Translations under genes and position numbers: made by a program | The notes under the pieces: generated by a model | Told to the model about the DNA's origin: nothing | The model's input: the letters and a program-made list of their open reading frames with translations, nothing else | Database searches by the model: none | Assembly: GCF_001613045.1 (NCBI RefSeq) | Contig: NZ_BDBP01000017.1 | Span: 1 to 64,000 of the forward strand | Length of the DNA: 64,000 bases | Direction: 5' to 3' | Source: Nocardia lijiangensis NBRC 108240 | Lineage (GTDB): Bacteria > Actinomycetota > Actinomycetes > Mycobacteriales > Mycobacteriaceae | Shown: piece by piece, positions 56,812-64,000 of the stretch | Layout: every line of letters starts with the position of its first letter | How positions within the stretch are numbered: the first letter of the stretch is position 1

Positions 56812-57738
56812 ATGCGAATATCCCGACGGTGGATTGCGGCACTGGCGGCCGCCGTGACCATGGCGGCTGGCTGGCCCGCCGGTTCGGCCGCGGCCGAGGA
56901 GTCACCGACCTACAGCTATCTGTCGGGGCTCGCCGCCCAGCTCACCGGTCCGAGTCAACCGCCGCCGGGCGCCAACGACTGGTCTTGCCGACCGAGCGAG
57001 GCGCACCCGAATCCGGTGGTGCTGCTGCACGGCCTGAGCAACGACACCATCACCTGGAACACCCTCTCGCCGGTGCTCGCCACCGCGGGTTACTGCGTCT
57101 TCTCCACCACCTACGGCGCCGGCCCGCTCGGCCCGATCGGCGCCATCGCACCCATACCGGACAGCGCGCGGCAGATCGCGGACTTCATCGACCGGGTACG
57201 CGCCGCGACCGGCGCCCGGCAGGTCGATCTCGTCGGCCATTCGATGGGCGGAGCCGTCCCGTTCTACTACCTCAACCACCTCGGTGGCGTGCCGAACATC
57301 GACGACTACATCGCGCTGGCCGCACCGCTGCACGGCTCGACGCTCAGCGGCACCGACGCGGTGTTCTCCTCGGTGCTGGACGCTCTCGGAGTGCGCGACG
57401 CGGTCGCCGATCGGTGCGGCCCGTGCCAGGTCTCGCCCGGTTCGCCGATGCTCGACGTCCTCAATCCGGACCCCGCGATCGCCCCCGGCATCGATTTCAC
57501 GACCATCGTCAGCAGATACGACCAGATCGCGACGCCGTACACCACCGGCCTGCTCGACGGCCCCAACGTCCGCAACATCGTGCTGCAGGACCTGTGCTCG
57601 ACGGACTACACCGAGCACTACGAACTGACGGCCGACCCGGTGACCGTGCGCGAGGTGCTGAACGCTCTGGACCCGGCCAACGCCCGTCCCGCCGACTGCG
57701 CGGTGGTGCTGCCCTACATCGGACCCTTGGGCCGATAG
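56812..57738 (+). CDS. Secreted alpha/beta-hydrolase lipase (class 2 lipase type)
   Basis: A 308-residue secreted esterase/lipase. A signal peptide (ISRRWIAALAAAVTMAAGWP followed by AGSAAAEE) is evident. The oxyanion-hole region is NPVVLLHGLSNDTITW, the nucleophile elbow is GHSMGG (Ser near residue 144), and SRYDQIATPYTT and YTEHYELTADP contain the likely acid and His. Cysteines at CGPC and DLC suggest disulfides. GAGGAG precedes the ATG. It is probably controlled by the divergent TetR protein. Its end overlaps the convergent SRPBCC gene by 25 bp. Confidence 0.88.
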   Translation: MRISRRWIAALAAAVTMAAGWPAGSAAAEESPTYSYLSGLAAQLTGPSQPPPGANDWSCRPSEAHPNPVVLLHGLSNDTITWNTLSPVLATAGYCVFSTTYGAGPLGPIGAIAPIPDSARQIADFIDRVRAATGARQVDLVGHSMGGAVPFYYLNHLGGVPNIDDYIALAAPLHGSTLSGTDAVFSSVLDALGVRDAVADRCGPCQVSPGSPMLDVLNPDPAIAPGIDFTTIVSRYDQIATPYTTGLLDGPNVRNIVLQDLCSTDYTEHYELTADPVTVREVLNALDPANARPADCAVVLPYIGPLGR

Positions 57739-58181
57739 CTCTCGTCGGCGCGCCCCATGATGAGGGCGGCCAATCGGGACAGCGACTCCTGATTGCGCGG
57801 CTTCAGCGCCGCCCGTTGTAGCTGGCTCGGCATCAGCACGGCGGGCCCGCTCATGGCGTGCTCGGTCATCCGGATGCGGGTGGTGCGGGGCTGGATCTCG
57901 GTGAGCTCCAGCATGATTCGGGCCGAGCCGATCGGCCACAGCCGGGCCTCCAGCTCGATCATCCGCGGCGGATCGATATCGCGGACGGTGGTCACGTCCC
58001 GCGCGGTCAGCGGCCACAGGCCGACGCTGTGGTGGATGCGGGTGCCCACATCGGGCCAGCCGGGATCGACCTGCCGGATGTGCGAGGCCCCCACCACCCA
58101 GCTGGAATACAACCAGCCGTCGGCGAGGACCGCGAACGCCTGCCCGGGGTCGACCGGCACGGTCAGTTCGGCATCCAGCAT
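57714..58181 (-). CDS. SRPBCC (START/Bet v1-like) family protein
   Basis: A 155-residue protein with the helix-grip fold. It begins MLDAELTVPVDPGQAFAVLA and shows DGWLYSSWVVGASHIRQVDP, RIHHSVGLWPLTARDVTTVR, MIELEARLWPIGSARIMLEL and TTRIRMTEHAMSGPAVLMPS. Such actinobacterial proteins bind or cyclise hydrophobic ligands; the ligand is unknown. The 3' ends of this gene and the lipase gene overlap tail to tail. Confidence 0.85.
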   Translation of the reverse strand: MLDAELTVPVDPGQAFAVLADGWLYSSWVVGASHIRQVDPGWPDVGTRIHHSVGLWPLTARDVTTVRDIDPPRMIELEARLWPIGSARIMLELTEIQPRTTRIRMTEHAMSGPAVLMPSQLQRAALKPRNQESLSRLAALIMGRADESYRPKGPM

Positions 58182-58375
58182 GTGCCCATCGCCTCCTTCT
58201 GGCTTCGACTGTCACGTTGCTGGGATCTCGCTCGTCCGCCTCTTCAGGGTAAGGGTGAACCGCTCGGACCGCCCGGCAATGCGGGTCCGCTATCTCTGCC
58301 GTGCGCAAACGTCGCCCCGGTGCGGCGAGTTGCGTGATTTGCTGCACAGTTGCAATTTGTGTCAAGGTGCTGGGT

Positions 58376-59842
58376 ATGTCCCAAGTAGTGGAATCCGAGC
58401 GGCCGATCCCCGCTCGGACTCTGTTCGGCCATCCGATCGGGTTGGCGAACCTGTTCGGCGTGGAGCTGTGGGAGCGGTTCTCCTTCTACGGCATGGTCAC
58501 GATCCTCGGGTACTACCTGTACTACTCGGTGTCGGACGGCGGTCTCGGGCTGCCGCAGAGCACCGCCGTCGGCATCGTCGGGGCCTACGGCGGCCTGGTG
58601 TACCTGTCCACCGTGCTGGGCGGCTGGATCGCCGACCGGCTGCTCGGCATGGAGCGGACCGTCTTCTACGGCGGTGTGGTCGTCATGGCCGGGCACATCG
58701 CCCTCGCCGTGCTGCCCGGACTGGCAGGCGTGGGTGTCGGCCTGGTCTTGGTGGCGCTGGGTAGCGGCGCGCTGAAGGCGAACGCCTCCTCGCTGCTCGG
58801 CACGCTCTACCCGAAGGACGACGCGCGCATCGACGGCGGCTTCACGCTCTTCTACCTGGGCATCAACATCGGCGCGTTCGCGGGCCCGTTGCTCACCGGC
58901 CTGCTTCAGACCCGCCTCGGCTTCCACTACGGCTTCGGCGCCGCAGCCATCGGCATGGCGCTGGGCCTCACCCAGTACGTGATCTTCCGGCGCAACCTCG
59001 GCACCGCCGGTCGCGACGTGCCGAACCCGTTGCCGCGCAGCGCGATCTGGCCCACCCTCGGCGTGGCGCTCGGTATCGTGGTGGCGGTCGCCGTCGCCTT
59101 CGCGACCCGGTTGGTCACGCTGGACAACCTGCCCGAGGCGACGACGGTCGTGATTGCGGTGGCTTCGCTCGGGTATTTCGCCGTCATGCTCACCAGCGGC
59201 AAGGTCGCACCCATCGAACGCAGCAGGGTGCGGGCGTTCATCCCGCTGTTCCTCGCCAACGCGGTGTTCTGGTCGCTGTTCCAGCAGATCTTCACCGTGC
59301 TGGCCGTCTACTCCGACGAGCGCATGAACTGGAGCATCTTCGGGTGGACCGCGCCCTCCAGCTGGATCGGCTCGGTGGAGCCCGTCTGGATCATCACGCT
59401 GTCGCCGCTGTTCGCGCTGCTGTGGACCAAGCTCGGCAATCGCGCGCCGAGTACGCCGCACAAGTTCGCGCTAGGCGTCGTCGGCATGGGCGTGGCATTC
59501 CTGCTGTTCGTTCCGCTCGCCGGATTCGAGGACAAGTCCGTGCCCGCGCTGGCGGTGCTGGTGATCATGGCCGGGTTCGCGGTCTCGGAACTGCTGCTCT
59601 CCCCGATCGGGCTCGCGGTGACCACCCAGCTCGCCCCGGAAGCGTTCCGAGCGCAAATGATGGCGTTGTACTTCTTTTCCGTCGGTATTGGTACGTCGAT
59701 GTCGGGCGTTCTTGCTCGTTTTTACGCCCCTGGGCATGAAGTCGCCTACTTTGGCATCACCGGTGCCGTGGCGATCGTGGTCGGACTGATCGTCGCGGCA
59801 CTGGGACCGTGGATCAGTCGCTACATGGCCGGCGTCCACTAG
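58376..59842 (+). CDS. POT family proton-dependent oligopeptide transporter
   Basis: A 488-residue major-facilitator transporter of the PTR2/POT family with about 14 membrane segments. The family signature is complete: LFGVELWERFSFYGMVTILG, then YGGLVYLSTVLGGWIADRLL and GMERTVFYGG, and FTLFYLGINIGAFAGPLLTG. The ExxERF segment on helix 1 is the proton-coupling motif of POT proteins. ATG 58376 follows AAGGTG. It imports di- and tripeptides with protons. It stands alone, followed by an APC permease gene. Confidence 0.93.
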   Translation: MSQVVESERPIPARTLFGHPIGLANLFGVELWERFSFYGMVTILGYYLYYSVSDGGLGLPQSTAVGIVGAYGGLVYLSTVLGGWIADRLLGMERTVFYGGVVVMAGHIALAVLPGLAGVGVGLVLVALGSGALKANASSLLGTLYPKDDARIDGGFTLFYLGINIGAFAGPLLTGLLQTRLGFHYGFGAAAIGMALGLTQYVIFRRNLGTAGRDVPNPLPRSAIWPTLGVALGIVVAVAVAFATRLVTLDNLPEATTVVIAVASLGYFAVMLTSGKVAPIERSRVRAFIPLFLANAVFWSLFQQIFTVLAVYSDERMNWSIFGWTAPSSWIGSVEPVWIITLSPLFALLWTKLGNRAPSTPHKFALGVVGMGVAFLLFVPLAGFEDKSVPALAVLVIMAGFAVSELLLSPIGLAVTTQLAPEAFRAQMMALYFFSVGIGTSMSGVLARFYAPGHEVAYFGITGAVAIVVGLIVAALGPWISRYMAGVH

Positions 59843-59900
59843 CAAACCGGCGGCACCCGGCAACCCCGGCGTCCTGCCTGATCATGTTTAAGGAGAACAC

Positions 59901-61379
59901 GTGGCGATTTCGAGCTCCTCTCGGCGAAATGGCTTGTTCCGCACCAAATCCGTCGAGCAGTCGATTCGCGATACCGACGATCCAGACTCGAAACTACGTA
60001 AAGATCTGACCGCCTGGGATCTCACCATCTTCGGCGTCGCCGTCGTGGTCGGCGCCGGTATCTTCACGCTCACCGCCCGCACCGCGGGAAACGTTGCCGG
60101 ACCTTCGGTCTCGCTGGCCTTCGTCTTCGCCGCCATCGCCTGCGGCCTGACCGCCCTGTGCTACGCGGAGTTCGCCTCCACCGTTCCGGTGGCGGGCAGC
60201 GCCTACACCTACTCCTACGCCACCTTCGGTGAGCTGGCCGCGTGGATCATCGGCTGGGACCTGATCCTCGAATTCGCGCTCGCGGTGTCGGTGGTGGCCA
60301 AGGGCTGGTCGCAGTACCTCGGGCAGGTGATGGGCACCGGGGCCGCGGTCGTCGACCTCGGGCCGGTCACCTTCGACTGGGGCGCGGTCAGCCTGATCAC
60401 GGTGCTCGGCGTGCTGCTCGCCGTCGGCACCAAGCTCTCGTCCCGGGTGTCGGCGATCGCGGTCGCGATCAAGCTCGGCGTGATCGCCGTGGTGCTGGTC
60501 GTCGGCGTGACCTACTTCGACAAGTCGAACCTCTCGCCCTACATCCCGCCCTCCGAGGCGGGCGCGGGCGACGAGGGCATCCGCCAGTCGCTGTTCTCCT
60601 TCCTCACCGGCGCCGGAAACAGCAACTTCGGCTGGTACGGCCTGCTCGCCGCGGCCAGCCTGGTGTTCTTCGCGTTCATCGGGTTCGACGTCGTCGCCAC
60701 CACCGCGGAGGAGACCAAGGACCCGCAGCGCAACGTGCCGCGCGGCATCCTCGGCTCGCTGCTGATCGTCACGGTGCTCTACGTCGCCGTGTCCCTCGTG
60801 CTCACCGGCATGGTCTCCTACACCGAGCTGCAGGGCAACGACGCAACGCTCGCAACGGCTTTCGCGCTGCACGGCGCGGACTGGGCGAAGAACATCATCT
60901 CCATCGGCGCGCTCGCCGGCCTCACCACCGTCGTCATGGTGATGTACCTGGGGCAGACCCGCGTGCTGTTCGCCATGGCCCGTGACGGACTGTTGCCCAA
61001 GCGTCTCGCGCACACCGGCGCCAAGGGCACGCCCGTCCGCCTCACCGTCATCGTGGGCGTGGGCTGCGCGCTGCTCGCCGGTTTCGTGGACTTCGGCACC
61101 CTGGAGGAAATGGTCAACATCGGCACGCTGTTCGCCTTCGTGCTGGTCTCGCTCGGCGTGCTCGTCCTGCGCCGCACCCGGCCCGACCTGCCCCGCGGCT
61201 TCCGCGTCCCGCTGGTCCCGCTCGTCCCCATCCTCGGCGTGCTCTCCTGCCTGTGGCTGATGCTCAACCTCTCGGTCGAGACCTGGCTGCGCTTCCTCGT
61301 CTGGATGGCCATCGGCTTGGTGATCTACTTCGCCTACAGCCGCAGGCACTCGCTGCTCGGCAAGGCACACGCCGAGTAA
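59901..61379 (+). CDS. APC superfamily amino-acid permease (YfnA/CAT-like)
   Basis: A 492-residue cytoplasmic-membrane amino-acid transporter with about 12-13 helices. It shows LTAWDLTIFGVAVVVGAGIF, the GPSVSLAFVFAAIACGLTAL region, YAEFASTVPVAGSAYTYSYA, GWDLILEFALAVSVVAKGWS, FFAFIGFDVVATTAEETKDP and QRNVPRGILGSLLI. These are typical of the cationic amino-acid transporter-like group. GTG 59901 has AAGGAG upstream. A terminator hairpin follows. The substrate is not predictable. Confidence 0.92.
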   Translation: MAISSSSRRNGLFRTKSVEQSIRDTDDPDSKLRKDLTAWDLTIFGVAVVVGAGIFTLTARTAGNVAGPSVSLAFVFAAIACGLTALCYAEFASTVPVAGSAYTYSYATFGELAAWIIGWDLILEFALAVSVVAKGWSQYLGQVMGTGAAVVDLGPVTFDWGAVSLITVLGVLLAVGTKLSSRVSAIAVAIKLGVIAVVLVVGVTYFDKSNLSPYIPPSEAGAGDEGIRQSLFSFLTGAGNSNFGWYGLLAAASLVFFAFIGFDVVATTAEETKDPQRNVPRGILGSLLIVTVLYVAVSLVLTGMVSYTELQGNDATLATAFALHGADWAKNIISIGALAGLTTVVMVMYLGQTRVLFAMARDGLLPKRLAHTGAKGTPVRLTVIVGVGCALLAGFVDFGTLEEMVNIGTLFAFVLVSLGVLVLRRTRPDLPRGFRVPLVPLVPILGVLSCLWLMLNLSVETWLRFLVWMAIGLVIYFAYSRRHSLLGKAHAE

Positions 61380-61387
61380 TCCGCGCT

Positions 61388-61419
61388 CGCCGTGCCCTGC
61401 CCGCGGGCGGGGCACGGCG
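61388..61419 (+). terminator. Hairpin terminator after the APC permease gene
   Basis: CGCCGTGCCC (61388-61397) pairs with GGGCACGGCG (61410-61419), with a further CCCGCGGG stem in the loop. It starts 9 bp after the stop codon. Confidence 0.7.
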
Positions 61420-61508
61420 TATCCTGAACAACCTCGTCATCCCACAACCCGAGACCCGCCGCGCCACGATTCCGGTACAGCCGTACGAGTCGGTAGGCTG
61501 ACCGCACG

Positions 61509-61585
61509 GCCCCTATAGCCCAATTGGCAGAGGCAGTGGACTTAAAATCCATTCAGTGTCGGTTCGAGTCCGACTGGGGGCACCA
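61509..61585 (+). tRNA. tRNA-Leu-like (anticodon TAA), short variable region, CCA encoded
   Basis: The acceptor GCCCCTA pairs with TGGGGGC (one G-U). The anticodon stem GTGGA/TCCAT holds the loop CTTAAAA (anticodon TAA, reading UUA). The T arm is GTCGG-TTCGAGT-CCGAC. The 3' ACCA is encoded, with A as discriminator. The variable region is only about 5 nt, whereas canonical bacterial tRNA-Leu is class II with a long variable arm. Confidence 0.85.
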
Positions 61586-61740
61586 TCGTTTCCGCAGGTA
61601 GAAGGCCTGCGTTGCACGCTACGCGCGAACATCAGGTGCCGTGCGTGGGTGCATGGCCGGTCGAGGGTGTCGGCGACTTCGCCTTCAAGGGGATTGTGGG
61701 AGCCGGTGGGGGCTTGACGGCGATCTTGGGTGCCGAGGCC

Positions 61741-61947
61741 TTAGCCGCAGATCAGCGAGCGGTATCCACGGCGGACTGAGCGGCGAGGCCTCGGCCACAA
61801 CAAGTTCGGTGGTGCGGTCGGCGGGGTGATGCGATCGGTCGGATCGTAGAGGAACAGCCATCTGGCGTACTTCACCGTGGGAGCGCTGTAGGGAGATGTC
61901 GCGAGTCTCGCGGGGTCCTGGTCGGCCGCCCATGGAAATTGCGGCAA
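61741..61947 (-). other. Possible 68-codon gene remnant in a 456-bp gap
   Basis: The space between the tRNA and the serine hydrolase gene has no convincing gene. One leftward frame, beginning MPQFPWAADQDPARL and containing KYARWLFLYDPTDRI, looks protein-like but has no recognisable family and no ribosome site. It may be decayed coding sequence. The rest of 61586-62041 shows no repeat, RNA or promoter that I can support. Confidence 0.25.
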
Positions 61948-62041
61948 CGGAATTCGGGGCGCTGAACAGGGCCTTTTTCTCGTAACGGGGTGCGGTATCC
62001 GCCGATTTCACAACCGAATCTCGGGGAACGGAAGGCGGGTC

Positions 62042-63361
62042 ATGCGAAATTCCCTGAAAATGGTTGTGGCACTGGCTATCACATTCTGTATGTCCACGAT
62101 AGCCGGTGGTTTCGGTGGCACCGTGGCGGCGGAACCCGGTGGGCTGAAGTATTGCGATGTGCGGCAGGGGCGGCAGTTTCCGACGGCGACTCCCGAGGAA
62201 GTCGGGCTGGACTCGGCGGCGATCGGCGGTGCGATCGCGGCGGCTTCCTCGCCGACCCGGCTGAACTTCAAGGTATTTCGCAACAATTGCCTGATCGCCG
62301 TGGGGCCGCAGAACGATCGGACCGGCGGGTTGCCGTGGAACCTGTGGAGTGCGACCAAGAGCGTGGTTTCGCTGGTCGCCGGTATCGCCGTCGACGAAGG
62401 ACTGCTGCGGCTCGACGATCCGATCGACAATTATCTGCCGCCCGGCCTCGGCGACGCGGAGCACCGGGCCATTCGCGTGCGCAATCTGCTGACCGAGTCC
62501 TCGGGCATCGAGGTCGCGGTGGTGTCCGAAGGGGTGACCGGGCTGGGACAGCTCGATCCCAATGTGGTGGCCCAGGCGTTGGCGATGCCGATCGAGTATC
62601 CGCAAGGCGAGACGTTTCGGTACAGCCAGCGCGCCGTGGATCTCATCGCCTATGTGGTGCAGCAGGCGGTCGGCGAGGATTTTCAGGCGTATGCGCAGCG
62701 AAAGTTGTTCGATCCATTGGGTATCCGGGCAAGCAACTATTACTGGGGGCGCGATCGGAGCGGAAACACCTACGGCTACGCACATCTCGTGATGGCACCC
62801 GACGATTTCGCGAAACTCGGTCTGCTGGTGGCCAATCGAGGCAATTGGGGAGGCGTCCAGGTCCTTTCCGACGGCTACCTGACGCAGGCCGCCGAATCCT
62901 CGCAGGGGCATGAGTGCTACGGATTCCTGTTCGTGGTCAACGGTCCCGGCTGCGGTCCGGAATTCCACGGTCTGCCCACCGACGCGGTGAAGATGAGCGG
63001 CATGATGCGCCAGGACAACTACATCGTCCCGAGCCTGAACCTGGTGGTCAGCTGGACCGGGTTCACCGTTCCCGGCGATGTCACCTTCGCGCACCAGGTG
63101 CTGCGCGCCCTGGTCGGCGCGTTCCGTGAGCCGTCGCTGCCGGACCCTGGCCCGTTCGTCCCGTTGCCGGACGTCAGCATCACCGATCCGATGATGACCA
63201 ACCCCGACGCCACCCTCGCCGCGCTCGGGCTCGGTCCTTACGCCTACCCCGGCTGCGATCCGATCACCTGCCTCGGCAAGCCGTTGCCGCCGCCGTTCGC
63301 GGACTGGCCTGCGGGTTGCTTCGTGGTCGGGTGTTCCACGCCCACACCCGGTCGCCGGTAG
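62042..63361 (+). CDS. Secreted beta-lactamase-family serine hydrolase
   Basis: A 439-residue class C beta-lactamase/penicillin-binding-protein-like esterase. The signal peptide is SLKMVVALAITFCMSTIAGG. The SxxK catalytic motif is LWSATKSVVSLVAG, and the tyrosine element is FRYSQRAVDLIAYVVQQ (YSQ in place of YxN). RNLLTESSGIEVAVVSEG, RKLFDPLGIRASNYYWGRD and HLVMAPDDFAKLGLLV are usual landmarks of the family. The C-terminal 60 residues are Pro-rich with paired cysteines (CDPITC, CFVVGC). GGAAGG precedes the ATG. The substrate is unknown; it is not necessarily a beta-lactamase. Confidence 0.88.
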   Translation: MRNSLKMVVALAITFCMSTIAGGFGGTVAAEPGGLKYCDVRQGRQFPTATPEEVGLDSAAIGGAIAAASSPTRLNFKVFRNNCLIAVGPQNDRTGGLPWNLWSATKSVVSLVAGIAVDEGLLRLDDPIDNYLPPGLGDAEHRAIRVRNLLTESSGIEVAVVSEGVTGLGQLDPNVVAQALAMPIEYPQGETFRYSQRAVDLIAYVVQQAVGEDFQAYAQRKLFDPLGIRASNYYWGRDRSGNTYGYAHLVMAPDDFAKLGLLVANRGNWGGVQVLSDGYLTQAAESSQGHECYGFLFVVNGPGCGPEFHGLPTDAVKMSGMMRQDNYIVPSLNLVVSWTGFTVPGDVTFAHQVLRALVGAFREPSLPDPGPFVPLPDVSITDPMMTNPDATLAALGLGPYAYPGCDPITCLGKPLPPPFADWPAGCFVVGCSTPTPGRR

Positions 63362-63423
63362 ATTCCGGCACACCGAGGTCAACGTCCCGCAGCCGCCTGC
63401 ATCGCGACCTGGGCAGATCGGTC

Positions 63424-63547
63424 CGGATGCCGTGACCACTGGCGCCCGGCCGCCGGTGCCACTTGGCCCACCGGGGTCGACGGCCTAGCTCCGCACAGCG
63501 TCTGGCAAGCCGATACGGGATGCCGTGACCACCGGCACCCCGGCCGC
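63424..63547. repeat. Imperfect direct repeat pair of about 30 bp
   Basis: GGATGCCGTGACCACTGGCG continuing CCCGGCCGC (63425-63453) recurs as GGATGCCGTGACCACCGGCA continuing CCCCGGCCGC (63518-63547), 93 bp downstream. It lies in the 230-bp gap before the DsbA-like gene. No gene is visible in the gap. Confidence 0.65.
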
Positions 63548-63591
63548 GGGGAACACCTTCGACTGCCGGGATGTTCCCACCAACCGGGACG

Positions 63592-64000
63592 ATGACGAAA
63601 GCGAGGACGACCGTGCGGGTCGAGATCTGGACCGATATCAACTGCCCGTTCTGCTACCTGGGCAAGGCCAGGTTCGAGCGGGCGCTGGCGGAGTTTCCGC
63701 AGCGTGCGCAGGTCGAGGTGGTCCACCGTTCGTTCGAGTTGGATCCGACGCTGCCCGCGGACGAGTCCGGTCCCGTCGTCGCGAAGATCGCTCGCAAGTA
63801 CGGAATCAGCGAGGCGCAGGCGGCTGCCAACGAGCGCGGCATCGGCGCGCAGGCCGCGGAGCTCGGCCTGCCGTACCTGACCGAGGGACGTGACTACGGC
63901 AATTCCTTCGACATGCACCGTCTCCTGCACTTCGCGCTGGCCGAGGGCCGCCAGGACGAACTCGTCGACGCCTTCTACAGCGCGAATTTCGCCGAGGAGA
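63592..64000 (+). CDS. DsbA/FrnE-like oxidoreductase (5' part only)
   Basis: The frame runs off the window end, so 136 codons are visible. It shows VRVEIWTDINCPFCYLGKAR with the CPFC redox motif and cis-structure typical of FrnE/2-hydroxychromene isomerase-like thioredoxin-fold proteins. VVHRSFELDPTLPADESGPV, GISEAQAAANERGI and NSFDMHRLLHFALAEGRQDE follow. Relatives are cytoplasmic thiol-disulfide oxidoreductases with a helical insertion. ATG 63592 or GTG 63613 (GAGG 6 nt upstream) may start it. There is no signal peptide. Confidence 0.88.
   Translation, partial: MTKARTTVRVEIWTDINCPFCYLGKARFERALAEFPQRAQVEVVHRSFELDPTLPADESGPVVAKIARKYGISEAQAAANERGIGAQAAELGLPYLTEGRDYGNSFDMHRLLHFALAEGRQDELVDAFYSANFAEE

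Noticed and set aside
61685..63439. 584-codon leftward open frame opposite the serine hydrolase gene
   Set aside because: It is antisense to a well-supported secreted hydrolase and has no recognisable domain. Long antisense frames are expected at this GC content.

Overview
The window is high-GC actinobacterial DNA. The gene order identifies it as a mycolic-acid-containing Corynebacteriales genome, most probably Nocardia (inference from gene content; no species claimed). The backbone follows the Mycobacterium tuberculosis Rv1013-Rv1026 neighbourhood, rearranged and opened by insertions: pks16-type fatty acyl-AMP ligase, pth, rplY, prs, glmU, tRNA-Gln, TetR, mfd, mazG, lpqU, eno, divIC/ftsB-like, DUF501 and ppx. 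Most genes use ATG or GTG starts, with ATGA, GTGA or TGATG overlaps inside operons.

Layout. 0-7 kb: the end of an ABC-F ATPase; two paralogous Abi-alpha-like proteins flanking a DUF445 membrane protein; an ECF sigma factor with a SnoaL-like tail set among other SnoaL-like genes. 7-13.5 kb: prfC, rplY, pth, a 40-aa mini-gene, the fatty acyl-AMP ligase, and a PlsC/TetR divergent pair with twin palindromic operators. 13.7-20.7 kb: RNase Z and the ergothioneine genes; egtA-egtB-egtC-egtD run rightward and egtE points the other way. 20.7-28 kb: a DUF2461 protein, two repeat-rich DUF4190 membrane proteins, prs-glmU, tRNA-Gln and two TetR regulators. 28-36 kb: mfd-mazG, glycerol dehydrogenase, a cAMP-phosphodiesterase-type enzyme and a Stealth capsule phosphotransferase behind a possible leader-peptide/hairpin attenuator.

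37.5-51.7 kb is the most distinctive accessory part. Two divergent transcription units each carry a 19-bp match to the DtxR/IdeR iron box in their shared promoter region. The leftward unit encodes an HxE...H (clavaminate synthase/AsnO/VioC-type) Fe/2-oxoglutarate amino-acid hydroxylase, an ornithine-cyclodeaminase/SbnB-like dehydrogenase, a SbnH-like type III PLP decarboxylase with a 227-residue extra N-terminus, a SbnA-like PLP synthase and a MATE exporter. The rightward unit encodes a Tat lipoprotein of the NikA/DppA/CntA family, a DppB-type permease and a rare single-chain fusion of the second permease with both ATPases. No NRPS module or IucA/IucC-type synthetase is present. I read this as an iron-regulated aminopolycarboxylate metallophore locus, of the EDDS/EDHA/staphylopine chemical type, with its own exporter and importer. 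A nearby flavodoxin gene carries a third iron box.

51.8-64 kb returns to the conserved backbone (lpqU, eno, divIC-like, DUF501, ppx), then a TetR/lipase divergent pair around a perfect 20-bp palindrome, an SRPBCC protein, a POT peptide transporter, an APC permease, a tRNA with anticodon UAA but a short variable region, a serine hydrolase, and the start of a DsbA/FrnE-like protein cut by the window end.
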